Origin: Coprococcus ammoniilyticus
GTDB taxonomy: Bacteria > Bacillota > Clostridia > Lachnospirales > Lachnospiraceae
NCBI RefSeq assembly: GCF_025567345.1
Contig: NZ_JAOQJS010000004.1
Location: 310,001 to 374,000, forward strand
Direction: 5' to 3'
Length of the DNA: 64,000 nt
The position numbers were made by a program, and so were the translations under genes. Position 1 is the first letter of the stretch, and each line of letters opens with the position of its first letter. This document shows, one piece after another, positions 28,701 to 37,140 of this stretch. Under the pieces are notes generated by a model. The model ran no database searches and was not told the origin of the DNA. It saw only the letters and a list, made by a program, of their open reading frames with translations.

Positions 28701-31700
28701 GTCACGATATGTTGCGTTCTGTTTGCCTAGCGAAGAGTTAGAAGCATTAAGCTGTGAATTCTTTGCTCTGGCTGAATTAGCTACTGTATTTGTCGCAATA
28801 TCATTATATCCTGTAATGGAATCGAGTTTAGCGTCACGCTGTTTATCCCGAACATCCTTCAGATCCTGAATATAGGTGCGGATATTCTTGTGCAGTTCTT
28901 CTAATGCGTCAGAAGCATCCTTGCCTTTGTTATACCATTCCTGATAAGCGGAGATAACTTCCCGAATCTCATCTGAGTATTCTGAAATATTCATGCTACC
29001 ATCCGCAACACGAGTCGCAATGACATCGGCTGTTTTCTGTGAGATAACTTCACCTGCTACAGCTTTATCCAGAATTTGACTTGCTTGTGTATAATATTTA
29101 TCTCTAGCAGTTTCCTCGTAGCCAACCTGTACATTTGTTGCGTCTATAGCATTGTTGTAATTTTTGGCAGAGGATGAATATTTCTTGTCGTCTAACTGGG
29201 ATTCAGCCTTAGAAATGTATTTACTGATCTTATCCGTCTGACGTTCCAGTTTGATTTCTATCCAGTCGAAGAGAGTAGAGAGCCAATCTTGAAGTTTTTC
29301 AAGTGGGGTTTTCTTTTTGGCGGACGAACCTGTTTTGTCAGAATTTGACGACTTAACCGTACTAGGTGCTTTATACTGTACTTGTGCATCTGATGCCATT
29401 TTTGCACTAATAGCAACCTTAACCTGATGATTTAATTCCTTTTCAATCTCAATAGCTTCCTGACTACTGGTTGCATTTTTCATTCTTTGATACAAGCCCA
29501 TATAACGAGTTGTACCCTCTAAAGAGTCAGCCAGTTTCGCTAAGTTCTGAATACTACCAGATGTCCAAATAGATGACTGATTTGCTGCGACCTTCTGAAT
29601 CGCATAATTCTGTAATGCAGTTGCGTCTTGTCCTGATGCGTTTGCTTCATTAATTAACGATGCAATATCTCCTAATGTAGCATTCTGCAAATCAATCGAA
29701 GCTAACTGTGAATATCGTTTAGCATCTGTTGCTGCGTTGATATTGGTGGACAGATTTGATAAAATAGCACTCTGATTTTCCTGCGCTTGTGTCAACCAAT
29801 CTGTTGAACTTGCCAATCGACTATTAACAACCTCATCGGCATTAACAACACCGATTTTTTCAAGTTCTGATTTTACATAATCTGCATTGTCTTCAGTCAA
29901 GTTTTTAATCAGGTCAGAATTATCTATATATGCCGTTGCGAGCTTATTCAAAGCTTCTTTACCAGCAGATATATCCCCCGGCATAGAAGTCAATGTATCC
30001 TTAAAATCTTCAAGGGCAGTACCGCCATCAAGTTCTCTAAACTTTTCATTCAGTCCCTCGATCGCATCAGCAGCTACACTTGAACCAGATACAATTTCAT
30101 TATAGATATCTTCAAAACCAGAGAATGAATCCTTAATATCCTTTAATGGGTCAATAGGATCGGCTTTAAATGATGCATCTAGCTCATCCGAATTGATATA
30201 ATCCTCAATTTTCTGTTTAAGATATTCAACATATTCTTTTGCAGTCTGGTCAGTAGATTGTTTATCTATAGACAGTTTGTCCAGTATATCCAGATTATCA
30301 GGAGTGAGAGAATCGATAAAGTTGTTTAAAACATGTCTATCACCTTCTCTTGTGTCTCCAAACACACTCAAGATACGGTCTTTCTGTTCCTGTGCAGTTT
30401 TTGTAATTTCAGCATCATCTGGTTTAAACCATGAAGAGAAATCGACTTCTGTATGATCAGTATCGTAGTCTTGTATGATCTGTGCATATCGGTCAAAATC
30501 AGCTTTGGATAGATCTTCGTTCAGGACTTTGTTCATAGCATCGACAACTCGTGTGTCATCTATACTGGCAATAGAATTGATAATATCATCCTGTATTTTA
30601 TCCTTGAACATCTTATCCCAGTCAGTACCATAATCAGCCGTTTCGTCATCATAACCAAGATTAGAAACAATTGTATCTACAATCCCTTGTTTGACAGAAT
30701 TATTCTTGGCAAAATCCTGATAAGTAGCATCACTATAAAGTGACTGTGTTACATACTGTCCAAATGATTTATTTTCATTATCAATTTTAGTCTCTAAATC
30801 AGATATGGTTTTTTGATACTGTTCATAATAGTCTTGATAAATTTGAGTGAATTTTTCTTTTTCTTCAGAGGTTAATTTGACATTAGTAGTATTATGACCC
30901 GTTTGGCTTATCCATGAATCATAATCCATCTGATGTTTCTGCATCATCTCTGACAGATCATCAAAATATGTAATATATGATTCCCCAGTATTACTATCAT
31001 CTAATTTAGCAATAGCTTCCTGTGCTTTCTTTTGCTGTTCTAATGCTTCGTTGTATTTCTTAACATCATCGTTCATATCCTGACGATATGATTTAAAAAT
31101 ATCTGGCATCTGTTTTGCCATATCCTGTGCAGCAACAGCTTTTTGTGCTTCTACTAAACCATTAAGAGATGAGGTAATTATCTGTACATCACCATTTAAG
31201 TCGAGTATCGCATCTCCATTATCTGTATATCCATTGGTGAGAGTAGGAAATAAATCAGCCAGATCATTACTAATATTTAAGAATTCTTCATAATCATCGT
31301 TGGATAATGAACCCTGATTCTGTGTTGCTTTGCCAAGATTCCCGACTCCCTGTGCGAGTTCTGCATAACGATCTTTAACTTCATTTACCTTTGAAGCGGT
31401 AGAGTTCATTTCGTCTTGGATAGATTTGAATTCACTACGGGCAGTTTCACCAAGTTCAGATATTTTCTGTTTAGCTTCTTCCTCGGCTTTTCCAGAGAAT
31501 TCTTTAAACAGTTGTGAAATGCCTTCAACTACTAATGACGCAGCAGCACCAATAACCATGCCTCCAATAGCATTGATAGTTCCTGCAAGTAACTTACCGC
31601 CTAAATTTTTAATAGATGAGCCAATATTTTTTAAATTAAATCCAGTCTGATTTAATTGCTTTTGATATGCTTGTAGATAGGTTTGACCTTCTTTGAGAGA

Positions 31701-31918
31701 AACATTACCATCTCGAACCGACTTGGCAAACGTAATAGATCCTTCTGTAGCTTTTGGGTATTTTTTGATGAGATCGTCAAGTGGTTTGTTAGGATTGTTT
31801 AAATTTTCATCGTTTAAAAATCCAATCGTGTCATCATTTAGCTGAATATTATTTTTACCAAATGAAAAACCATTCACATTATCATAGTTTGCAAGCGTAG
31901 AATATAAATCACTTTGTA
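25713..31918 (-). CDS. Tape measure protein, exon 3 (C-terminal two thirds)
   Basis: The frame from the stop at 25713 is open past the GTG at 31877 to about 31921, and that GTG has no SD; this fits an exon rather than a separate gene. The region starts LQSDLYSTLANYDNVNGFS after splicing. Long coiled coils cover most of about 2,060 residues. The C-terminus is the standard tape-measure ending: 'GSESIPYDMIANLGEDGTEL', 'MIFTAEQAKTLMDF' and 'NITIGDVNLEGVQNPQQFASS'. Joined to exons 1 and 2 the total is 9,309 nt, exactly 3,103 codons including the stop. The protein fixes tail length and holds the tail chaperones. The 3' splice position is inferred. Confidence 0.82.
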
Positions 31919-31980
31919 CTCATTATATCCAAATAATGTAAATGGCTTCTCAAAATGTAATATAGTATTTTTATTAATGA

Positions 31981-32724
31981 TTATGACACAATCGGTATAT
32001 CATAATATCCATCTTTACGCAATAGTTTCCTTATGTAATCTAATCCCTTTTTAGTCGAATATGTCACAGACCGTATTTTTCCATCATGACAAGGTGTTTC
32101 CTTTACAGCAAATTTGCCTTCTTTTCTGAATCTCTCATAAGGTACATTCACCATATCTTTATCATAGAACAGAACCTTTTTACCACGAAGGTAAGCGAAT
32201 AATGTGTATTCACCAATTCCCAGTTCTTTTGCAACTGTATTCATTTGCATTAATCCTTCAGTATTCATCAAATCATCATAGAATGTCTGTAGCTCTTTAT
32301 TCTTCTCTATTAATTCATTCACTATTTTACCTTGTAAATCTGATGAGAGAGAAGAGAAGTAGTAATTTACCATTTCCTGCTCTCTGCCATGAGGTATTGC
32401 TGCACCTGTTAATCGAATTGATTTCAAATACTTCTTAATCTCTTTTTTCATCTTTTTAGCGATAGGCTTGCGAGACTGCATACACACTTCATACAACCCA
32501 TCTTCTGTTAAAAACCAAGCATCTCTGTTCTGACCTGATAGGAATAATGTTCCCATCAGCTTTTCGTCATCATCCACAGATTTTACCATTTTAGAAGTCT
32601 GTGAATGTTCAATCCAATCAGCAACATCACTTGCAAGAAACAATGGTGTTTCAATATTATCGTATACTTTAATCTTTTTCCCAAGAATCTCAGTCTCTTG
32701 GATGACTGTTAACACTTCATTCAT
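31981..32724 (-). CDS. Phage antirepressor (BRO-N domain plus KilAC domain)
   Basis: The 247-aa protein has a BRO-N type DNA-binding domain (IKVYDNIETPLFLASDVADW...KSVDDDEKL...WFLTEDGLYEVCMQSRKP, residues about 10-105), a helical linker, and a C-terminal KilAC/ANT domain (MNTVAKELGIGEYTLFAYLR...YSTKKGLDYIRKLL). Such proteins usually antagonise a lysogeny repressor. SD GGAGG precedes ATG 32724. It is the cargo gene closest to the 3' end of intron 2, an unusual site because antirepressors usually sit in the early region. Confidence 0.85.
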   Translation of the reverse strand: MNEVLTVIQETEILGKKIKVYDNIETPLFLASDVADWIEHSQTSKMVKSVDDDEKLMGTLFLSGQNRDAWFLTEDGLYEVCMQSRKPIAKKMKKEIKKYLKSIRLTGAAIPHGREQEMVNYYFSSLSSDLQGKIVNELIEKNKELQTFYDDLMNTEGLMQMNTVAKELGIGEYTLFAYLRGKKVLFYDKDMVNVPYERFRKEGKFAVKETPCHDGKIRSVTYSTKKGLDYIRKLLRKDGYYDIPIVS

Positions 32725-32845
32725 CTGTATTCCTCCAAAATTTCATTGATAAAATTTTGAAAGTATAGTAGACTAGAAGAGTAAGAGAACATCTTACCAT
32801 ATGTAGAAACTCCTGTGCATCCGTCCAAAGATAGCAGGAGTTTTT

Positions 32846-33037
32846 TTATTTTCTCTTTAAATTAGACTTAATCTTATCTATCGCATTCTTATTAAACAGA
32901 TAGCTACCTTTTGAAGTTTCTCTAAAATCAGTTTCGGGTAACTTCAACGCTTTCGCCATTCTAACAAGATATGCAGGTGTGATATCTAATTGTCGAGAGA
33001 CTTCGGCAGTAATAAATACTTCTCTTACATCTGACAT
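32846..33037 (-). CDS. Small helix-turn-helix protein (MerR/AlpA-like)
   Basis: A 63-aa protein; 'FITAEVSRQLDITPAYLVRMAK' followed by 'SKGSYLFNKNAIDKIKSNL' looks like a single excisionase/AlpA-style winged helix. SD AAGGAGG and a near-consensus promoter precede it. It is encoded within intron 2. Possible regulator of the divergent zinc-ribbon gene; target unknown. Confidence 0.65.
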   Translation of the reverse strand: MSDVREVFITAEVSRQLDITPAYLVRMAKALKLPETDFRETSKGSYLFNKNAIDKIKSNLKRK

Positions 33038-33063
33038 CTCTATACCTCCTTGTTACAGTATTA

Positions 33064-33092
33064 ACTATAACACTATAAAAGTTAGATGTCAA
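33064..33092 (-). promoter_or_regulatory. Near-consensus promoter for the small HTH gene
   Basis: -35 TTGACA (33087-33092), 17-base spacer, -10 TATAGT (33064-33069) on the minus strand, inside intron 2. Confidence 0.75.
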
Positions 33093-33124
33093 TACATTTA
33101 TATAAGATATGAGTGATATTTATA

Positions 33125-33153
33125 TTGAATACAATATATGATTTTGTTATACT
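33125..33153 (+). promoter_or_regulatory. Promoter for the zinc-ribbon gene
   Basis: -35 TTGAAT (33125-33130), 17-base spacer, -10 TATACT (33148-33153) on the plus strand, divergent from the HTH gene promoter. Confidence 0.7.
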
Positions 33154-33174
33154 AATAAAAAAGGTGGTGATATA

Positions 33175-33636
33175 GTGTATAAGATAACATTTTGTCAATA
33201 TTGTTATGAGCATGGTATAGATAAAGCAGAAGGAAGTAACCGATGTGCCGAATGCTTTAATGGTCGATTCAATACCGAAATAACAACTTGCCCGATTTGT
33301 GGTAACCCAACTAAGAAAATGGAAATAGATGTTGTTGAGTTCAATACAATCCTTGATATCTCCGGTGAAACATCATTTATTCTCGCAATGGATGAACTTA
33401 AGCAAAAAGATCCAATCGAGTTCCAATTAAAAATGTCCCAATTTAAGACGCAACTTCAACAACAGAATAGCAATACCACTACAGTTAGTAATACTCCAAA
33501 ATGCCCTACATGTGGCTCAACCAATATCAAAAAAATATCAGGATTAGCCAAGGCAGGATCAGTTGCAATGTTTGGAATATTATCTCGAAAAGTTCATAAA
33601 CAATGGCACTGCAATAGTTGTGGGAGTGAATGGTAA
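33175..33636 (+). CDS. Double zinc-ribbon protein
   Basis: The 153-aa product has N-terminal Cys pairs (FCQYCYEHG...CAEC and CPICGNP) and a C-terminal zinc ribbon (CPTCGSTNIKKISG...WHCNSCGSEW). A Gly/Ala-rich hydrophobic patch lies between the C-terminal pairs, as in many phage zinc-ribbon proteins. It starts at GTG 33175 with AAGGTGG upstream. It reads plus-strand, opposite to the tape measure transcript, so it cannot be expressed from the late transcript and needs its own promoter. Role unknown. Confidence 0.7.
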   Translation: MYKITFCQYCYEHGIDKAEGSNRCAECFNGRFNTEITTCPICGNPTKKMEIDVVEFNTILDISGETSFILAMDELKQKDPIEFQLKMSQFKTQLQQQNSNTTTVSNTPKCPTCGSTNIKKISGLAKAGSVAMFGILSRKVHKQWHCNSCGSEW

Positions 33637-33869
33637 TTTTTGTGCCATAAGTATTGCCAATTCACAAGCGATCATGTAAAATAACAAGTTGGAAATAATG
33701 TTATATAGGCATTCATATAATTATTTGACGTATGGATGTCTATTTTTTATATTCATGATCACAATAGATTACATCTTGGTAATTTTTCACAAAACATATG
33801 TTTAACCTGTATTATGCGTATAAATTATGATAATATATTATCATCTTATACAAATGAGGAGGATTTATC

Positions 33870-34037
33870 ATGAAAGTAAAATTGTCAAAAGAAAACCAAG
33901 AGATAAAAGAAAAATTAATTTCTAATTTTAAAAGCACCAAGTTAACTACCAACCTTAGTAAAGATATAGTTAATCTTATAGCAGAAATGACAACGCAAGC
34001 ACTTCAGATGTCTCAAGAAGATAAAAAGGACGAGTAG
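33870..34037 (+). CDS. Small helical protein, 55 aa
   Basis: The ORF starts MKVKLSKENQEIKEKLISNF and ends in a charged tail. It has a strong SD (GAGGAGG, 7 bases) and ends in a bidirectional terminator. Mostly helical and basic-acidic alternating; possibly a small DNA-binding or antitoxin-like protein. Unrecognised. Confidence 0.6.
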   Translation: MKVKLSKENQEIKEKLISNFKSTKLTTNLSKDIVNLIAEMTTQALQMSQEDKKDE

Positions 34038-34055
34038 AATTAGTGCTCGTCCTTT
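34025..34055. terminator. Bidirectional intrinsic terminator
   Basis: Stem AAAGGACGAG/CTCGTCCTTT (34025-34034 with 34046-34055) contains the stops of the convergent genes on both sides. Confidence 0.8.
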
Positions 34056-34234
34056 ACGTAATTTATTGGACTTAATAAATAATTAATAGTGTCTTGAAAA
34101 TCATTTGTATTAATTTTTTTATATCCGTTTAAATGTTTTGTAAACATATATTCATACAATAGATCCAGTAATGCATCTGTGATATCTGGATTTATTGTAT
34201 GGATTTCTTTTTTAATTTCTTCCAATGTTTTCAT
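34040..34234 (-). CDS. Small protein, 64 aa, in intron cargo
   Basis: I use the ATG at 34234 (AGAGG SD; protein begins MKTLEEIKKEIHTINPDITD) rather than the longer ORF from 34402, whose N-terminal part overlaps gene-free sequence and lacks an SD. Helical, acidic, no known motif. Confidence 0.5.
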   Translation of the reverse strand: MKTLEEIKKEIHTINPDITDALLDLLYEYMFTKHLNGYKKINTNDFQDTINYLLSPINYVKDEH

Positions 34235-34401
34235 GTTTATATACCTCTGTTTCATTAATCTAGTTATTCCGTTCGATCTAAAATAGAAGATAAATAAAAT
34301 AAAATCATTATTATTTTGGATGGGCGGTGTATCCATCATCTCAGGTACTCTTTTCAGAGTGTGTCGGGAACCATTTCCGACCTCAAAATAATGAATGAGC
34401 A

Positions 34402-34440
34402 TAACAAAAGAGCAGGAGATTAACTTTCCTGCTCTTTTTG
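34402..34440 (-). terminator. Intrinsic terminator overlapping the 59-aa ORF stop
   Basis: Stem AAAGAGCAGGA/TCCTGCTCTTT (34407-34417 with 34427-34437); on the minus strand it is followed by TTGTTAT. Confidence 0.8.
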
Positions 34441-34599
34441 ATCAACCTTTTTTTTATTATTATATAAAGTAGGCATTAATTTTAATTTATTCTTTTTTTC
34501 TCCCAATTCAATTAATTCTTCAATAGTATACTCTTTAGGTTGATTTTTAATTATTTCTTCATTAACGCTTATGCTTTTCTTTTTTCTCCTAGCTGACAC
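34420..34599 (-). CDS. Small basic protein, 59 aa
   Basis: GTG start at 34599 with GGAGGTGTAAT in front; the SD lies in the stop region of the two-TM gene, so the pair should be translationally coupled. It begins MSARRKKKSISVNEEIIKNQ and is Lys-rich throughout. Too short for a profile; function unknown, but the coupling suggests it partners the two-TM protein. Confidence 0.6.
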   Translation of the reverse strand: MSARRKKKSISVNEEIIKNQPKEYTIEELIELGEKKNKLKLMPTLYNNKKKVDQKEQES

Positions 34600-34600
34600 A

Positions 34601-35491
34601 TTACACCTCCGGTATTTCTTTTTTATTGTTTAAATTTAACAAATAAGAGACATGAATTAAATTAATATATGGAGTTAAATAATTCTCTACAAAGTCTCTT
34701 ATATCCGCTTTACTATTATGTCCATTGATAGCAAAAGTATCTAAAAAATCAATTTGTAAAATAAACTTTAAATCGTTTTTATCATATGCCTTAACAGCAA
34801 TACCAATATATGTTTTAACATCTGTTGTATGCATAGGATTTTTATACCATATATCTTTATCATTCAACTCAGTTGTATCTAATACATTAACTCCGCCTTC
34901 TTCATTTAAAAATATTTTATATGCATAATATTTTCTTTTCTTTTCAAGTTCCACTGATTTCCTAACAGTTGACCTTTTGCCACTTCGTCTACTAACCATT
35001 TTTATATGTTTTTCGCTTTTTGCATTTTTAAAATTCTTATTAAAAACATACTCTACAGATACTCTTGTGTCGCATCTAAAAATTTCTTTAAAATTTTGAT
35101 ATATTTTTTCACAAACTAAATCGGAAACAGTTTTAAAAATCTTACTCTTCCAATTATTATTATTTTCAATTTCAACAGTAATTGATTTTAATAAAGAACT
35201 TTGATTTGACAAAATTTCATGAGCAAATTTCCTTTTTTTATAAGCTTCTTTTGAATATGCATTACATATATATGCATAAATGCCATCTAATATTATTAAA
35301 ATTAAGAATAAAATAAATAGAATATTTTTCCCCTTTTCATATAAAATAGGAGCAAAAATTCCTAATAATGCAGATATAGTAGTATGTACATATGATTTTT
35401 GTCCAACAGAATAACTTAACCTAATAAATTGGACTAACGCTCCATCATCATTTTTATGATTTTCTATCCATGTTAATAACTTGTCGCTCAT
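34601..35491 (-). CDS. Two-TM protein with GAF-like C-terminal domain
   Basis: The 296-aa protein has two adjacent TM helices (about residues 27-45 and 51-70, the latter ILFILFLILIILDGIYAYI), a basic coiled linker (SRRSGKRSTVRKS), and a C-terminal alpha/beta domain whose strands 'TYIGIAVKAYD' and 'FILQIDFLDT' and final helix resemble GAF sensor domains. SD AGGGGG precedes the ATG at 35491; the longer ORF start has none. It lies beside a type III toxin-antitoxin locus in intron 2. The 2TM-plus-sensor layout is seen in antiphage effectors, but that is inference only. Confidence 0.5.
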   Translation of the reverse strand: MSDKLLTWIENHKNDDGALVQFIRLSYSVGQKSYVHTTISALLGIFAPILYEKGKNILFILFLILIILDGIYAYICNAYSKEAYKKRKFAHEILSNQSSLLKSITVEIENNNNWKSKIFKTVSDLVCEKIYQNFKEIFRCDTRVSVEYVFNKNFKNAKSEKHIKMVSRRSGKRSTVRKSVELEKKRKYYAYKIFLNEEGGVNVLDTTELNDKDIWYKNPMHTTDVKTYIGIAVKAYDKNDLKFILQIDFLDTFAINGHNSKADIRDFVENYLTPYINLIHVSYLLNLNNKKEIPEV

Positions 35492-35649
35492 TTTGTTCCC
35501 CCTGAATGTATTATTTCCCATTATATACCAATAATAGACATAATACTATCAGAACATTTGTACGCATTCAGAATTCTTAACTATTTCTTTACCATGTGAA
35601 TGATATAATATTCATATTACTTATTCACAAAAGGGTAGTGGAGGCACAC

Positions 35650-35814
35650 ATGATGACAATTTCATATCCCGAAGGGACTACAGTTTCTGGTGAAATTATC
35701 AAACTTGATGACTTTGTTGTGATCACACGGACATATTCAAATGGGGTTAAGATTATGCTTCGTGAATCTGAGAATGGAGTGTCAATTAATATCACTGGAC
35801 TGGAAAAAGAGTAG
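35650..35814 (+). CDS. Small beta-rich protein, 54 aa
   Basis: GGAGG lies 7 bases before ATG 35650; the protein reads MMTISYPEGTTVSGEIIKLD and ends in ITGLEKE, with short beta strands throughout. Plus strand, convergent with the toxin gene and sharing its terminator. Unrecognised. Confidence 0.55.
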   Translation: MMTISYPEGTTVSGEIIKLDDFVVITRTYSNGVKIMLRESENGVSINITGLEKE

Positions 35815-35820
35815 TACAAT

Positions 35821-35846
35821 AAAAGACACCTTAATTGGTGTCTTTG
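35821..35846. terminator. Shared bidirectional terminator
   Basis: Stem AAAGACACC/GGTGTCTTT (35822-35830 with 35837-35845) lies between the convergent 54-aa gene and the toxin gene, whose stop is inside it. Confidence 0.75.
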
Positions 35847-36298
35847 TTTGTATTCAACATATTAATTATTCCGTCTATATCCGGTGTCATAAAATGTTTA
35901 TTACCAGATTCACATTGTTTTAAATATTCCTGACAAGATTGTATTATATCTGATTCGTTATCGTCAATTATTTTCTTTACCAATATATCAAATGATTCAC
36001 TTATCAAATAAGATTGTACATACATGTCATCAATTGGAAACAATTTAATATAATGTATTCCATGCGAATGACGAGGCTTTGTTTTTGAATTTGGTGGTAA
36101 TGAAAAATATTGATCTTTTGGCGTTTTGGGTGATATATTTGAACGAAGAGGTACAACAAACTTATGATATTGTTCCTTATACTTCAATTTTACAATTAAA
36201 ACACTTGGACGACCATCTTCATTAAACATAAGTTCCTTATGCACGTTGTTTTCTCTACACTTATTGAAAAATTCATTAGATATTTTAACTAACCTCAT
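35831..36298 (-). CDS. Type III toxin-antitoxin system toxin (ToxN/AbiQ-CptN/TenpN superfamily)
   Basis: The 155-aa protein begins MRLVKISNEFFNKC and contains 'GRPSVLIVKLKYKEQYHKFV' then 'PLRSNI', the pattern of small ToxN-fold endoribonucleases (short N-terminal strand-helix, then a beta barrel with 'F.vPlrSn'). 'GIHYIKLFPIDD' matches the family's later conserved strand. These toxins cleave RNA and are held inactive by a repeat RNA. The upstream arrangement of three pseudoknot repeats, then a terminator, then the toxin with its own SD (AGGAG), is the canonical type III layout and strengthens the call. The exact subfamily is uncertain. Confidence 0.75.
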   Translation of the reverse strand: MRLVKISNEFFNKCRENNVHKELMFNEDGRPSVLIVKLKYKEQYHKFVVPLRSNISPKTPKDQYFSLPPNSKTKPRHSHGIHYIKLFPIDDMYVQSYLISESFDILVKKIIDDNESDIIQSCQEYLKQCESGNKHFMTPDIDGIINMLNTNKDTN

Positions 36299-36311
36299 CT
36301 TTTGCTCCTAT

Positions 36312-36338
36312 AAAGAAAGAGCCATCTCTGGCTCTTTC
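36312..36338 (-). terminator. Leaky terminator between antitoxin repeats and toxin
   Basis: Stem AAAGAGCCA/TGGCTCTTT with a 4-base loop (36316-36337), followed on the minus strand by CTTTA rather than a long T-run. In type III loci such a terminator makes antitoxin RNA exceed toxin mRNA. Confidence 0.75.
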
Positions 36339-36342
36339 TAAC

Positions 36343-36480
36343 TTACAATTGGATAATATTCTAATTTTACATCCCGTTATCCACGGAGATATACTTACAA
36401 TTGAATGATATTCTAAATTTAAGTCCCGTCATTCACGGAGACAAACATACAATTGAGTAATATTCTTGCCGTTACTCACG
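36343..36480 (-). ncRNA. Type III antitoxin RNA: three 52-bp tandem pseudoknot repeats
   Basis: The units start near 36343, 36395 and 36447 with a 52-base period (shared pieces TACAATTG, ATATTCT, CCCG...CACGG). On the minus strand units 1 and 2 form a CCGT/ACGG hairpin (only partly kept in unit 3, which is also shorter). In every unit the loop of that hairpin pairs with a downstream 6-mer to give an H-type pseudoknot. The loop pairs differ by unit but each is internally complementary: GGATAA/TTATCC, GAATGA/TCATTC and GAGTAA/TTACTC. This compensatory variation supports a selected RNA structure. The toxin follows after a terminator. Confidence 0.82.
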
Positions 36481-36514
36481 ACTTACTAGAAACCATTTCT
36501 GATTTCTTACTTAT

Positions 36515-36545
36515 ATTATATATTGTAACACATAAAAAATGTCAC
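36515..36545 (-). promoter_or_regulatory. Promoter of the type III toxin-antitoxin locus
   Basis: -35-like GTGACA (36540-36545) with TATATA at a 17-base spacing or TATAAT (36515-36520) at 19 bases, just upstream of the first transcribed repeat. Confidence 0.55.
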
Positions 36546-36576
36546 CAAAACAAGAAAAGTTTTTTGTGCATAATTA

Positions 36577-36789
36577 CTATTTGCTTAACATTTCCTTTAA
36601 CTCATCAAAGCTCAAGCCTTTTTCCTGAATCAGCTCGTCTAACTCAGAAAGTCTTTGCTGATGAATTTGTTCTTCGAGTTCTTTCTTTGCTTTTTTCATT
36701 TCTTTTAATGAATTTTCCATATTCTCAATTTCTGTTGTTATTTTTGTTAATTGCTCATCTAATGTGAGATTTTTGCGTCCTCTTGCCAT
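36577..36789 (-). CDS. Small coiled-coil protein, 70 aa
   Basis: MARGRKNLTLDEQLTKITTE followed by a strongly charged coiled coil and a short C-terminal helix pair (LSELDELIQEKGLSFDELKE). The ATG at 36789 has AGGAGG; the longer ORF would run through the promoter. An H-NS-like or small nucleoid-type protein is possible from the basic start and coil, but this is not established. Confidence 0.6.
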   Translation of the reverse strand: MARGRKNLTLDEQLTKITTEIENMENSLKEMKKAKKELEEQIHQQRLSELDELIQEKGLSFDELKEMLSK

Positions 36790-36819
36790 AATTGACCTCC
36801 TGACTAACTTTTTGAAGAT

Positions 36820-36848
36820 AGTATAGTTCAAAAAGCCTTGATTTTCAA
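36820..36848 (-). promoter_or_regulatory. Promoter of the coiled-coil gene
   Basis: -35 TTGAAA (36843-36848), 17-base spacer, -10 TATACT (36820-36825) on the minus strand. Confidence 0.7.
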
Positions 36849-37140
36849 TGATTTTCGTATGACAAAATTTGCAAGAAATCGAGATTCCTTGGAATATATG
36901 TTCTCTCTACCAGAATATTCCAATATGATATATAATACGCTTACAGTCTTTATCAAAATGAGTCGAACTTTGTCGATCAATTATTATTTATTACAGAATA
37001 TCATAAGAATATAATATTCTCATAAGAGGAAGATAAAAGTGGTACATCGATATGATAACATTGATATGTATCACTTTTTTATTGTTTTTCTACTCTGTTT
37101 TACAAAGTCAGCAGTAGAAGAGTAATATAACTCACTATTT

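Noticed and set aside
25713..31877. Separate 2,054-aa gene starting at GTG 31877
   Set aside because: The frame stays open upstream to the inferred splice site, there is no SD, and the C-terminus is a tape-measure end, so it is exon 3.
32816..32862. Hairpin AAACTCCTG/CAGGAGTTT as a terminator for the HTH gene
   Set aside because: The T-run is on the plus strand, while on the minus strand the stem is followed by mixed sequence, so its direction does not suit the adjacent minus-strand gene; left unassigned.
36343..36480. Three regularly spaced repeats resembling a mini CRISPR array
   Set aside because: The units are directly tandem without unique spacers, the variable 6-mers are self-complementary within each unit, no cas gene is nearby, and a ToxN-like toxin follows. 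A type III antitoxin explains it better.
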